This document shows, piece by piece, positions 16,242-24,868 of a stretch of DNA of 64,000 nt. Source of the DNA: Acidobacteriota bacterium (lineage in GTDB: Bacteria > Acidobacteriota > Vicinamibacteria > Marinacidobacterales > Marinacidobacteraceae); the NCBI GenBank assembly GCA_028877265.1, contig JAPPGX010000133.1:1-64000 (forward strand), read 5' to 3'. Position numbers and translations under genes: made by a program. Position 1 is the first letter of the stretch. Each line of letters opens with the position of its first letter. The notes beneath the pieces are model-generated. The model did no database searches, was not told the origin of the DNA, and saw only the letters and a program-made list of their open reading frames with translations.

Positions 16242-18302
16242 ATGAAGAACGTCTTGATCGCGTTTGCAACGCTGCTCGTCGCCGGCGCCGCCGCCGCGCA
16301 AGAGACTGCCGGCGACGGACGGCTCACTGCCTCGCACATCCTCGACTGGGAACGGGTGAGCGGTCCCGCGATTTCCCCCGACGGCTCGGTGGTGATCTAC
16401 ACCCGCAGCCACGTGGACCAGACGAAGGACCGGTGGGCCTCGGAACTGTGGATCGTGAACGCCGATGGCAGCCGGAACCGCTTCCTGACCACGGGGTCGG
16501 GTCCGGTCTGGTCGCCCGACGGCACCCGCATCGCCTACCTCGCGAACGCCGGGGACGACGGGAGCCAGATCTTCGTCCGTTGGATGGACGCCGAGGGCGC
16601 CACCTCGCAGATCACCCGGGACCGCCCGACCCCGCGGGACATCCACTGGTCCCCGGACTCCGGGATGATCGCGTTCACCCGGATGGTCGCCGCTCCGGAG
16701 ACCTGGGATCTCCCCTCGCTGCCCCCTCCGCCGGAAGGCGCCACCTGGACGAAGACCCCGCGGATCGTCCGGAAGATGCACTTCCGCCAGGACCGGGTGG
16801 GATTCCTCGAGGAGGGCTACCGCCATCTCTTCGTCGTCCCCGCTGACGGCGGGGCGGCGCGCCAGCTCACCGAGGGCGCCTGGCACGTGGGATCGCGCGG
16901 CGCGGTCGGCCTCGACTACGGCGCCGGTCTCGACTGGACTCCGGACGGAAAGGGCCTGGTCTTCGATGCCTCCCGGGCTGACGACGCCGACCTCCGTTAC
17001 CGCGAGTCGCACATCCACTTCGTGGACCTCGACACCGGGGCCATCCGCCAGATCACCGACAAGCGCGGCCCCTGGGGCGGCCCGGTCGTCTCCCCCGACG
17101 GGCAGCACGTCGCGTTCAGCGGCTACGACTGGACGGAACAGACCTACAAGGTGAGCGATCTCCAGGTGATCGGGTTCGACGGCTCCGCCATGCGCTCGCT
17201 CTCGGCGAGCCTCGACCGGGACGCCAACAACCCGATCTGGGGCCCGGACAGCGACCGGATCTACTTCACCGCCGACGACCGCGGCTCCCGCAACCTCCAT
17301 GTAGCGTCGCTCGAGGGCGGAACCAGCCCGGTGACCGAGGGCACCCACCTGCTCACCGTGAACACGATCTCGGCGACGGGCGTGGCCGCCGCGGTCCGGA
17401 CCTCCTTCCATGAGCCGGCCGACGTGGTGGTCTTCCCGGTCTCCGATCCGTCGCAGAGGACGCGGATCACCGCGGTGAACGACGACGTGCTCGCCGGGAT
17501 CGAGCTCGGCGAGGTGGAGGAGCTCTGGTACGACTCGACGGACGGGACCCGGGCGCAGGGGTGGGTCATCAAACCGCCCGGCTTCGACCCCTCCCGGCAG
17601 TACCCCATGGTCCTCCACATCCACGGCGGACCCCACGCCATGTACAACGTGGGCTTCAACAACGCCTTCCAGAACTTCGCCGCCAACGACTACCTGCTGC
17701 TCTACACGAACCCCCGGGGGAGCACGGGCTACGGGACCGACTTCGGGAACGCCATCGACAACGGCTACCCGAGCGTGGACTACGACGACCTCATGGCCGG
17801 GGTGGACGCGACCATCGACCGCGGCTACGTGGACGAGACCCGGATGTACGTCACCGGCTGCAGCGGCGGCGGGGTGCTGTCCTCGTGGGTGATCGGCCAG
17901 ACGAACCGCTTCGCGGCCGCGTCCGTGCGCTGCCCGGTGGTGAACTGGATGAGCTTCGCCGGCACCGCCGACATCGTGCGCTGGGGCTACAGCCGGTACC
18001 ACGGCTTCCCCTGGGACAACGCCGAGAAGTACCTGGAGCACTCGTCGCTCATGTACGTGGACCGGGTGACCACGCCGACCCTGCTGATGACCGGCGAACT
18101 CGACCTGCGGACGCCGATGAGCCAGACCGAGGAGTATTACCAGGCCCTCAAGGCCGTGGGCGTCCCCACCGAGCTGGTGCGCTTTTACGACGAGTACCAC
18201 GGGACGAGTTCGCAGCCCTCCAACTTCATCCGGACCCAGCTCTACATGCTGGACTGGTTCTCGCGGTACACGCGCGACCCGGCCGGGGAGACCGACCGAT
18301 GA
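16242..18302 (+). CDS. Secreted S9-family prolyl-oligopeptidase-type peptidase
   Basis: 686 residues. A signal peptide (about 1-19) is followed by a WD40-like propeller with repeated D-G-S/T blades and a C-terminal alpha/beta-hydrolase domain (from about 420). The nucleophile is Ser in TGCSGGG (about 543), with Asp in GELDLRTPM (about 620) and His in YHGTSSQPSN (about 651). It is an acylaminoacyl-peptidase or dipeptidyl-peptidase-like enzyme cleaving short peptides in the periplasm. GGAGGA lies 7 bases before the ATG. Its stop overlaps the cupin start (ATGA), so the two are co-translated. Confidence 0.93.
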   Translation: MKNVLIAFATLLVAGAAAAQETAGDGRLTASHILDWERVSGPAISPDGSVVIYTRSHVDQTKDRWASELWIVNADGSRNRFLTTGSGPVWSPDGTRIAYLANAGDDGSQIFVRWMDAEGATSQITRDRPTPRDIHWSPDSGMIAFTRMVAAPETWDLPSLPPPPEGATWTKTPRIVRKMHFRQDRVGFLEEGYRHLFVVPADGGAARQLTEGAWHVGSRGAVGLDYGAGLDWTPDGKGLVFDASRADDADLRYRESHIHFVDLDTGAIRQITDKRGPWGGPVVSPDGQHVAFSGYDWTEQTYKVSDLQVIGFDGSAMRSLSASLDRDANNPIWGPDSDRIYFTADDRGSRNLHVASLEGGTSPVTEGTHLLTVNTISATGVAAAVRTSFHEPADVVVFPVSDPSQRTRITAVNDDVLAGIELGEVEELWYDSTDGTRAQGWVIKPPGFDPSRQYPMVLHIHGGPHAMYNVGFNNAFQNFAANDYLLLYTNPRGSTGYGTDFGNAIDNGYPSVDYDDLMAGVDATIDRGYVDETRMYVTGCSGGGVLSSWVIGQTNRFAAASVRCPVVNWMSFAGTADIVRWGYSRYHGFPWDNAEKYLEHSSLMYVDRVTTPTLLMTGELDLRTPMSQTEEYYQALKAVGVPTELVRFYDEYHGTSSQPSNFIRTQLYMLDWFSRYTRDPAGETDR

Positions 18303-18751
18303 CCCGCCGCGTCGGTCTTGCGCTCGCGGTGGCTTCGAGTCTCGGCCTCGCCGCCGGGTTCGCGGTAGGGCGCTCTTCAGCGGCGGTCCAGGCCGCCGAT
18401 CTGGGGCGCTTCGTCAGCGCCGGCGGCACCGAGCTCGAACTCCTGCTCTCGGAGTCCAATCTCGGCGGCGGTGAGGTCCAGATCGGGGTGATCACCTGGC
18501 CGCCCGGCGCCAACTCCGGGAACCACCCGCACGGCGTCACCGAGGTCTTCTACGTGCTCGAAGGGGAACTCGAGCACGTGGTGGACGGGGTCTCCGAGAT
18601 CCTCGGTCCCGGCGATCTCGGCTTCGTCCGCCCGCCGTCCGAGGTGAACCACATCACCTCGCCCGATGGCGGGACGGTCCGGGCGCTCGTGATCTGGGCG
18701 CCGGGCGGCGAAGGGACCCGCATCGTCGGCAACTGGCGGCGCATCGAGTAG
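18299..18751 (+). CDS. Exported cupin-domain protein
   Basis: 150 residues. An N-terminal hydrophobic signal or anchor (VGLALAVASSLGLAAGFAVG) precedes a single cupin barrel. Motif 1 is GNHPHGVTEVFYVLEGELEH and motif 2 is GDLGFVRPPSEVNHITSP, giving the His/His/Glu/His metal site. It could be a metal-dependent enzyme or a ligand-binding cupin. Translation is coupled to the S9 peptidase through the ATGA overlap at 18299-18302. Function unknown. Confidence 0.85.
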   Translation: MTRRVGLALAVASSLGLAAGFAVGRSSAAVQAADLGRFVSAGGTELELLLSESNLGGGEVQIGVITWPPGANSGNHPHGVTEVFYVLEGELEHVVDGVSEILGPGDLGFVRPPSEVNHITSPDGGTVRALVIWAPGGEGTRIVGNWRRIE

Positions 18752-18848
18752 ATCCTCACCGGTTCGCGGGAACCGCCGCCGCTCCCGGCTCGTTAAGGAA
18801 GGAAACCCCGGGCCTTCGTGCGCCCGCTTTCACCTCGGGGAGGGGACC

Positions 18849-20696
18849 ATGCGCCATCGAGTCCGAGTGCGGTTGCCGAAGCGGAAGGGAGGCGCGGCGA
18901 ACGGCGGGACTGCCGGCGCGTCCGGAAACGAAGCCGGCGCCGGCGGGGATCCCGCATCGTTCAACCCCTTTGCGGGCGACACCTTCGGAGTCCCCGATCC
19001 CGCCCTCACCGCCTCGGAGAGACACGAGGCCGAGGCGGAAGGACGCGAGGGGATTCCCGGGCCGGAGGCAGCCGCCCCATCGCCGGGGGAACGCCGGGTG
19101 GAGGGCCGCTTCCTGCAGGCGATCGCCAGGCTTCGGGCCGCTGCCGACAGTGCGCTCGGGCGGCTGCAGGCCGCACAGCACCGGGCGCGGACGGACGCCG
19201 TCCGGATTGAGGCCGAGGCGGTCCGCGAACGGGAACGGCTCGGGTCGCTCGCGGCGGTGGAACCCGTCTGTCAGCGGATCGACGCCCTGTACCTCCGGTC
19301 CCAGGCCGCAGACAGGGAACTCGCCGGTCTCCGGCGGCACCACGGACTGCCCGACTACGCCACCCCGCGGGCATCCGGCCGCGGCTGGGTCTGGCTGCTG
19401 CTGGCGGTGGCGCTCGCCGAGACCACGGCGAACGGGCTGCTGCTGCATGCGGCGTCGACCGAGGGGGTGGTGTCCAACTGGCTCTTTGCGGGGCTGGTCA
19501 CCGCCATGAACGTCGGCCTGCTCGGCTGGCTGATCGGCGACCTGGTCTTCCGGCGGATGCTGGGAGCCGGCGCGCTGCGGCGCAGCCTGCTGGCGGCGGC
19601 CCTGCTGCCCTGTCTGGCGCTCGCCGTCCTCCTTCATTTCGGCTTCGCCCACTACCGGGACGCGGTCCAGGCGCTCGACGGCGCCCGGGCCGCCTCCGTA
19701 CTGGACCTCGACGACATCGACGCCGGAATCGCCGCCGGGACCGCCGAGGCCGATCCGCATCCGCCGGAACCGCTCAGCGTGGAGGAAGCGGTCATCTCCG
19801 AACTCCGGGCGCAGTTCCTCTGGTGGCGGCCGGGGACGACCCTGGTCGAACATCCACCCGAGTTGCCGGCGGACGACCACTCGCTCGACGCGACCCGCAC
19901 GCTTGCCGCGGGGAACGTCGGCTACCGCGCCGACGACGGCGGGTTGGTCCTCACCGAAGATCCACTCGCGGGGAGGTTCGAGGGGTGGCGTTCGGTGCTC
20001 CTGCTGGGCGTCGGTTTCGCCGCGCTGCTCCTCGCCGCCTGGAAGTGGTACGGCGGCCGCGAGCCCATCCCCCATTTCGCGCGGCTCCACCGCGCCCGCA
20101 CCAGCGCGTCCGACGCGCTCCGCGACGGGTACGCGCGGTCGCTCCAGGTCCTGAACGACGAGGAAGGCCGGCACCGGCAACGGCTCGGAGACCACGAGGC
20201 CGGCCTGTTGTCCCTCGGCGGCCGCCTCACCGAACTCGACGGAACCCGGCGGCACGTCCTCGCCGATGAGGAGGAACTTCTCGCCCGCACCGCCGCGGCC
20301 GGGGCGACGGCGGCCGCGGACTTCCGCCAGGCCAACCGCGGGCGGCGGCTCTCCCACGATCCGGCGCCGCGCTTCTGGAGTAGTTCCTGGGAGCCGGACA
20401 TCCCGCGCCGGGGCGACGAGGCCAACGCCGTATGGGACCGGAACCAGGAAGCGGGCCTCTTCGAGGTGATGCAGGCCGCCGAACGGGTCCGGCAGGCGAA
20501 CGAGGCCCACGCGGGCCGGATCACCGCCGCCTTCGCGGATGCCAGGGAACGGCTTGCCCACGCGGCGCGCATCCCTGGATCCCGGCGCCGGCCGCCGGCC
20601 CCGCCCGGTGGCAGTCCGCCGCCGGGAGGCAAGGACGTGCGGCTGGTTCCGAGCCCCGAGGCGACGTCCGATCGCCGTCTGGAGATCGCTTCCTGA
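18849..20696 (+). CDS. Multi-pass membrane protein with coiled-coil regions, family unknown
   Basis: 615 residues. The N-terminal 175 residues are polar and helical (RFLQAIARLRAAADSALGRL), predicted coiled coil. Four hydrophobic segments lie at about 180-200, 213-235, 245-262 and 383-400. The C-terminal third is again helical with many Arg, Glu and Ala and ends in a Pro-rich tail. A small soluble domain lies between helices three and four. No enzymatic motif was found. A VWA-like lipoprotein gene overlaps its 3' end by 4 bases, suggesting an envelope complex. Start ATG at 18849. Confidence 0.7.
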   Translation: MRHRVRVRLPKRKGGAANGGTAGASGNEAGAGGDPASFNPFAGDTFGVPDPALTASERHEAEAEGREGIPGPEAAAPSPGERRVEGRFLQAIARLRAAADSALGRLQAAQHRARTDAVRIEAEAVRERERLGSLAAVEPVCQRIDALYLRSQAADRELAGLRRHHGLPDYATPRASGRGWVWLLLAVALAETTANGLLLHAASTEGVVSNWLFAGLVTAMNVGLLGWLIGDLVFRRMLGAGALRRSLLAAALLPCLALAVLLHFGFAHYRDAVQALDGARAASVLDLDDIDAGIAAGTAEADPHPPEPLSVEEAVISELRAQFLWWRPGTTLVEHPPELPADDHSLDATRTLAAGNVGYRADDGGLVLTEDPLAGRFEGWRSVLLLGVGFAALLLAAWKWYGGREPIPHFARLHRARTSASDALRDGYARSLQVLNDEEGRHRQRLGDHEAGLLSLGGRLTELDGTRRHVLADEEELLARTAAAGATAAADFRQANRGRRLSHDPAPRFWSSSWEPDIPRRGDEANAVWDRNQEAGLFEVMQAAERVRQANEAHAGRITAAFADARERLAHAARIPGSRRRPPAPPGGSPPPGGKDVRLVPSPEATSDRRLEIAS

Positions 20697-21454
20697 CGGT
20701 TCGCCGCGCCGCCGCTCTGCTGGCGGTGTCCGTCCTCCCCCTCGCCGCCGGTTGCGCCGGGGAAGGGGACGGTTGCGCCGATTGGCCGGCCGGCCTGCCG
20801 CCGGAGGTCATCGCGGTAGTCGTGGACGCGACGGACGGCCTTTCGGAAGCGCAGCGCGCGGATGTCTGGAGCCGCGTTCGCGGCGTGGCGGAAGCCGCTC
20901 CGGCCGGATCGGTCTTCCATCTGTTCGAGGTCCGGTCGGTAGCGCGGGGCGGCGTTCGCGAGTCGGCGCGGATCAGCCGTCCGCCGCATCACTGCGAGGT
21001 GAGCCACTGGTCCGACAATCCCGACCAACGCGCCGCGCAGTGGGCGCCGCTCTACCTGCGGCCGCTGCGTGACGGCCTCGGCTCGATGTCGCGGGCCGGT
21101 CCGAGCGATTCCTCCGCGATCCTCCAGGCGGTGCAATCCGCTGCCCGCCGGTTCGTGGATTCAGAGGAGGCGCGGGGACACCTCATCCTGATCTCGGACC
21201 TGATGCAGAACGTGGGTGTGGACTTCTACCGGGGGATTCCGCCGTTCGAGGACTTCCGGGCGACCTCGCTCTACCGCGAGGTCGGGAGCCGCGGCCTGAA
21301 CGGGGCGGCGCTCACCGTCCTCCAGCTCCCTCCGAGCCGCGACGGGTTGGTGGATGATCGGGCGCTCCGGGACTTCTGGTCCGCGTTCTTCACCGACCAG
21401 GGCATGCTGGAGGTCGAGACCGCCTTCCTCGCCGTCGAGGGCGGCCGTCCGTAG
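20693..21454 (+). CDS. VWA-like lipoprotein, probable CTG start
   Basis: About 253 residues. A lipoprotein signal (RRAAALLAVSVLPLAAGC) is followed by a VWA-like fold: VIAVVVDATDGLSEAQ, a short helix, FHLFEV, and later HLILISDLMQNVGVDFYRG. No ATG, GTG or TTG is placed to include the signal peptide without a long nonsensical extension; the in-frame ATG at 20432 is 260 bp inside the upstream gene. The CTG at 20693-20695 has GGAG 8 bases upstream and overlaps the previous stop as CTGA. The N-terminus is therefore tentative, but the body is solid coding sequence. Confidence 0.68.
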   Translation: MTVRRAAALLAVSVLPLAAGCAGEGDGCADWPAGLPPEVIAVVVDATDGLSEAQRADVWSRVRGVAEAAPAGSVFHLFEVRSVARGGVRESARISRPPHHCEVSHWSDNPDQRAAQWAPLYLRPLRDGLGSMSRAGPSDSSAILQAVQSAARRFVDSEEARGHLILISDLMQNVGVDFYRGIPPFEDFRATSLYREVGSRGLNGAALTVLQLPPSRDGLVDDRALRDFWSAFFTDQGMLEVETAFLAVEGGRP

Positions 21455-21556
21455 GGAACACCAAGCCTTTATCCCTGAATTCGACCCTCGGCGAACCAGC
21501 CTCGCCGCTCACACGCGTTCCAGGGTGGCGGAGTGCTCGGAGAGCAAGAGACTGAT

Positions 21557-21686
21557 GGCAGCGAACTCTGTTCGCTGCCCACGATTTCGGGGGAAAGCGT
21601 GAAAGGGGGTTACCCCCTTTCACAGAAGGTAACGACAAATCGGGACTCGCCGAAGCGCGCGCCGGCGCGCGAGGGAGTTTCGATTT
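21557..21686. repeat. Three-hairpin repeat (family R), copy 1
   Basis: Three successive palindromes. A is 21557-21579, a perfect 10-bp stem GGCAGCGAAC with a 3-base loop. B is 21599-21623, stem GTGAAAGGGGG with a 3-base loop. C is 21637-21686, an outer stem AAATCG with CGATTT and an inner GCGCGC stem. The same order recurs at 43311-43449 with paired base changes. It occupies most of the 385-bp gap before the integrase. No poly-T follows hairpin B, so it is not a standard terminator. Confidence 0.65.
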
Positions 21687-21749
21687 GCGGCGCTAATCGG
21701 TTGTAGGTTTCCGTAGGGTTCCGAACAGTGCCGTGATGTGCCACTAGTT

Positions 21750-21782
21750 CACTATATTCCAACGACTTATCGCGCTATAGTG
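21750..21782. promoter_or_regulatory. Inverted repeat in AT-rich integrase upstream region
   Basis: CACTATA at 21750-21756 and TATAGTG at 21776-21782 are inverted around a 19-base spacer in an AT-rich stretch 58-90 bases before the integrase start. This could be the integrase promoter/operator or part of an attachment region. No clear -35/-10 pair is assigned. Confidence 0.35.
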
Positions 21783-21839
21783 TCCGCTGCGGGACCAAAT
21801 GAAACCCTTTGTTCCCGCCCATTTTCTGTTCTCTAACTG

Positions 21840-23063
21840 ATGCCAGAAAAAACCCAGATACCCCCGCTCGAACGGCCCTACCGGCTCTCTGCGCGTTTCG
21901 TCGAGGCCATACAGCATCCCGGACGCTACGGCGACGGACGCGGCTCCGGCGGTCTCTCACTCCGCGTCAAGCGTACCGCCCGAGGCCACCTCTCCAAGAC
22001 CTGGGGCCAGCGCATCAGTGTGGACGGGCGAGCCCGCAACCTCGGACTCGGCTCCTGGCCCCACGTCAGCCTCACCGAGGCACGCCAGCAGTGCGCCCTC
22101 AACCTTCTGGCCCGCCAGCGCGGGGAGCTGATCAGCGGCCACAGGCCGACCGTCCCCACCTTCGGTGAGGCCGTCGAGAAGGTCATCGCCATGCACCGGA
22201 CCGGCTGGAAGGACGGCGGACGGTCGGAGAAGCTGTGGCGGGCGACGCTGCGGCACCACGCCATGCCGAGGTTGGGCCGGCGACCGGTGGACCGGATCCA
22301 CACCTCGGACGTGATGGCGGTATTGCTTCCCATCTGGAACGAGAAGCGGGCCACGGCCCGGCAGGTGCGCCACCGGATCGGGGCGGTGATGCGCTGGGCC
22401 GTCGCCCAGGGCTACCGGGAGGACAACCCGGCCGGAGACGCCATCGGCGCGGCGCTGCCCCGGAACGAGGTCCGGCCGCAGCACCACCGGGCGCTCCCCT
22501 ATGCGGAGGTTGCCGGCGCCATCGCCACGGTGCGTGAGTCCGGGGCGTATCCCGCGACCGTGCTGGCGTTCGAGTTCCTCGTGCTGACGGCGTGCCGGGG
22601 CGGCGAGGTGCGCGGTGCCCGGTGGGACGAGATCGACGTCGCGGCTCGGGAGTGGCGCATTCCGGCGGAGCGGATGAAGACGGGCCAGGAGCACCGGGTT
22701 CCCCTCTCCGACAGGGCGCTGGCGGTGCTGGAGGAGGCGCAGGTGCTCGCGGACGGCTCGGGGCTGGTGTTCCCCTCACCCCGTGGCCGGCGGCTTTCAG
22801 ACGCGACGATCACGAAGATGGTCCGGGACCTCGGGATCGGGGCGGTGCCGCACGGGTTCCGGTCGAGCTTCCGGGACTGGGCGGCGGAGCGCACCGACGC
22901 GCCGCGGGAGGTTTGCGAACTGGCGCTGGCCCACGTGAACCGGGACCGCGTGGAGGCCGCCTATCGCCGTTCGGACCTGTTCGAGCGGCGGCGGGAGCTC
23001 ATGGAGCAGTGGTCGGCGTTTCTCGCTGGGGCCGAGGACAAAATGACCCCGCGCGACGGATGA
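21840..23063 (+). CDS. Tyrosine-recombinase integrase with DUF4102 arm domain
   Basis: 407 residues. The N-terminal DUF4102-like arm-binding domain has GGLSLRVKRTARGHLSKTW and NLGLGSWPHVSLTEARQQ. A core-binding domain follows, then the catalytic domain: Arg in TACRGGEVRGARWDE, the HGFRSSFRDW box with His and Arg, LALAHVNRDRVEAAYRRSD with the late His and the nucleophilic Tyr. All key residues are present, so it looks active. It would integrate the island at its left border. The start at 21840 fits the full arm domain. A near-copy of its last 100 codons lies at 24869-25169. Confidence 0.93.
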   Translation: MPEKTQIPPLERPYRLSARFVEAIQHPGRYGDGRGSGGLSLRVKRTARGHLSKTWGQRISVDGRARNLGLGSWPHVSLTEARQQCALNLLARQRGELISGHRPTVPTFGEAVEKVIAMHRTGWKDGGRSEKLWRATLRHHAMPRLGRRPVDRIHTSDVMAVLLPIWNEKRATARQVRHRIGAVMRWAVAQGYREDNPAGDAIGAALPRNEVRPQHHRALPYAEVAGAIATVRESGAYPATVLAFEFLVLTACRGGEVRGARWDEIDVAAREWRIPAERMKTGQEHRVPLSDRALAVLEEAQVLADGSGLVFPSPRGRRLSDATITKMVRDLGIGAVPHGFRSSFRDWAAERTDAPREVCELALAHVNRDRVEAAYRRSDLFERRRELMEQWSAFLAGAEDKMTPRDG

Positions 23064-23184
23064 CTCCAGCGGGTGGCCCAAGATGCGTTCGAGCTGCGCT
23101 GCCGGCGCTGGATGGCCCAATGACCGCCGGCCGCAGCAGCGGGCGGACAGGGGCGCCGCCCCTCGAACCCGGACCCGCACGCTC

Positions 23185-23247
23185 ATGACTGAGCCGCATG
23201 CCGTCGTGGTCGTCGACCGCGTCACCCTGGTGGAGGCCGGCCCGTGA
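23185..23247 (+). CDS. Tiny upstream ORF (20 aa) overlapping the next start
   Basis: ATG at 23185 opens a 20-codon frame (MTEPHAVVVVDRVTLVEAGP) whose TGA (23245-23247) overlaps the GTG start of the following gene as GTGA. GGAGG at 23232-23236 lies inside it and serves the next gene. It may be a translational-coupling leader or the remnant of a larger protein. Support is positional only. Confidence 0.3.
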   Translation: MTEPHAVVVVDRVTLVEAGP

Positions 23248-24194
23248 CAATGCCGTTCGAGCCACGGATACCCGGCCCGTGGCCCATGCCCCACCTCGAA
23301 CACCGCACGGCCGCCGTGCAGGCCCTCGGATGGGCACCGGACGACGCCCACTGGCTCGCCCTGGTCTGCCTCCACTCGGGCGTCTTCACCCGCCTCCAAT
23401 ACCGGGACTGGCATCACCGGGACAAGTACGCCGCGAGACGCTTTGTGCGGCGCCTCACCGCGGCTGGCGTCGCCCGGGAACACCCACTCCCGGAGCGGCG
23501 AACCCCGCAGCGCTTCTGCCATGTCTTCGGGCGAACGCTCTACCGCGCCCTCGGCATCGAGGACGCCCATCAGCGCCGCCTCGGATCGCCGGCCCTCCTC
23601 TGGCGCCGCCTGCTCACCCTGGACTGCCTGCTCGCCCATCCCGACGCGAACTGGCTCGCCACCGGCGAGGACAAGCTGCTGTTCTTCCTCAAGCGCGGAT
23701 AGGACGAGGAGGACCTCCCGCAGCGCCGCCTCGGGGACCGCGCCCTGGACCACGTCACCCTCCATCCCATCGCGGTGGACGAGCGCCGCGTGAGTTTCGT
23801 CTTCCCCGACCCCGGCCACGGAAACACCCGGGCGCTCTACTACTGGGCGTCCGACCACCTGTTCCTCTGGGAGGCGCTGCGCCTCGACGGCGTCGCGGTC
23901 GAAGTGATCGTCGCGGTCCGCGACGACCGCGCCCGGAACCTCTACGAGGAGACCCTGTTCCGCTGGACCCCGGCCGGCGCTGGGTTGAACGAGGACGAAC
24001 GCTCGTTCCTGGAGGCGATCCAGGCGGCGCGGTGACATCCGGACCCGGACGAGATCGGGAGATGGCTCGGCTGGGATGAGGCGGACGACACAGAGGCGCG
24101 GCTCCGCCCGCGGCTCCATCGAGCCCCGGCCCGGATCGACGGGTACGCCATCCACTTCGCGCAGCGCCTGGGTGACTCCGACACCGATCTCTGA
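23244..24194 (+). pseudogene. Island gene with two in-frame stops, winged-helix-like N-terminus
   Basis: One continuous frame of 317 codons interrupted by TAG at 23700-23702 and TGA at 24033-24035; all three segments keep coding character. Segment 1 (152 aa) has a winged-helix-like stretch (WLALVCLHSGVFTRLQYRDW ... ARRFVRRLTAAGVA), reminiscent of replication-relaxation proteins. Segment 2 (after LLFFLKRG) includes VSFVFPDPGHGNTRALYYW and a small alpha/beta domain. Segment 3 continues to 24194. The GTG start at 23244 has GGAGG 7 bases upstream. Two nonsense mutations in a decaying mobile gene is the simplest reading; recoding is less likely. Function unknown, perhaps maintenance of the element. 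Confidence 0.65.
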
Positions 24195-24343
24195 GGTTTC
24201 GACCTCATCGGGGCCGCTTTTCGGACGCAACTAAGCCGCCTCCCCCTCTTGCCACTGCTTGTGCCAGTGCCGTGAGCGCGATTCTCGTTCTCCCCCTCGG
24301 GAATCCGCCCCGCTGACCCCGGAATTCGGGGTCATAGGGGGCG

Positions 24344-24469
24344 GGGCTGGGAGCGACCCACCTTTTCCTGTCGAAAAACTGCCCGGGAGGAGAGTGCTCG
24401 TCACACTCTTCCCTCCCGTGCCGTGGGTCGCTCCCAGCCCGCGCCGGTGGCGCGAGTGATCCCTGCGGG
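24344..24469 (-). repeat. Large nested hairpin (family E), copy 1
   Basis: GGGCTGGGAGCGACCCAC at 24344-24361 pairs perfectly over 18 bp with 24423-24440. Inside is a second stem (GGGAGG..GAGTG with CACTC..CCTCCC). To the right is a conserved block read on the minus strand as CCCGCAGGGATCACTCGCGC. The same block and hairpin occur on the plus strand at 28598-28730 with compensated arm changes. A further palindrome, GACCCCGGAATTCGGGGTC, lies just left at 24315-24333. No ORF is present. Confidence 0.65.
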
Positions 24470-24868
24470 CAGGCAAAGAACCCGTCTCCGAGCGGGTGGA
24501 GACGGCAGCCGACAACGGATCGGGCTGCCGTGCGGTCCTCGATGCGGGCCGATGCGTCGAACCACCACTCGAAGAGGGCGTTGTGATCCTGGTCGACGCC
24601 CGAAGATGCCAACACGGATGTGCTGGCAGAGGTCCGGTACGATGCTCGCCGTTGGGGGGACGCAAGCCGCTTTCGCCGCGGGCCGGACCTGCCGCCACTG
24701 CAGTCGTGCGTACTCCTTCCGGTTCCCCCCGACCCCCGTCCCATGATCCTCCTGACGATCTGCCTGATGGCCGCAGCCCTCGTTGGGTTCGCCCTGCTGC
24801 TGTTCCGGCGGCGGGACTAACGCCGCTGCGCTCCTCAAATCGGCTCGAAGACGCGGTCAGGGACGGCG
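24470..24868. other. Island DNA with no recognised gene
   Basis: About 400 bp between hairpin E1 and the second integrase fragment. Open frames are short and mutually overlapping with no motif. The only candidate is the short hydrophobic ORF at 24743-24820. Probably decayed or rearranged sequence. Confidence 0.5.
24743..24820 (+). CDS. Possible 25-aa membrane peptide
   Basis: ATG at 24743 opens a 25-codon frame with one hydrophobic helix (ILLTICLMAAALVGFALLLF) followed by RRRD, the positive-inside pattern of a single-pass microprotein. No clear ribosome-binding site is seen and there is no homologue to compare, so it may be chance. Confidence 0.25.
   Translation: MILLTICLMAAALVGFALLLFRRRD

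Noticed and set aside
15555-18200. Long minus-strand extension of the VOC protein to 881 codons
   Set aside because: Only the last 128 codons match a family and have a ribosome-binding site; the rest is antisense to the S9 peptidase.
21515-21600. tRNA-like stretch (GGTGGCGGAGTGCTCGG) before the integrase as an attachment site
   Set aside because: No acceptor stem or T-loop pairing could be drawn; the hairpin there belongs to the three-hairpin repeat.
21599-21623. Rho-independent terminator
   Set aside because: A strong stem is present but no T-tract follows on either strand, and it is part of a repeat.
24344-24469. Retron non-coding RNA
   Set aside because: No reverse transcriptase gene is present near either hairpin copy.
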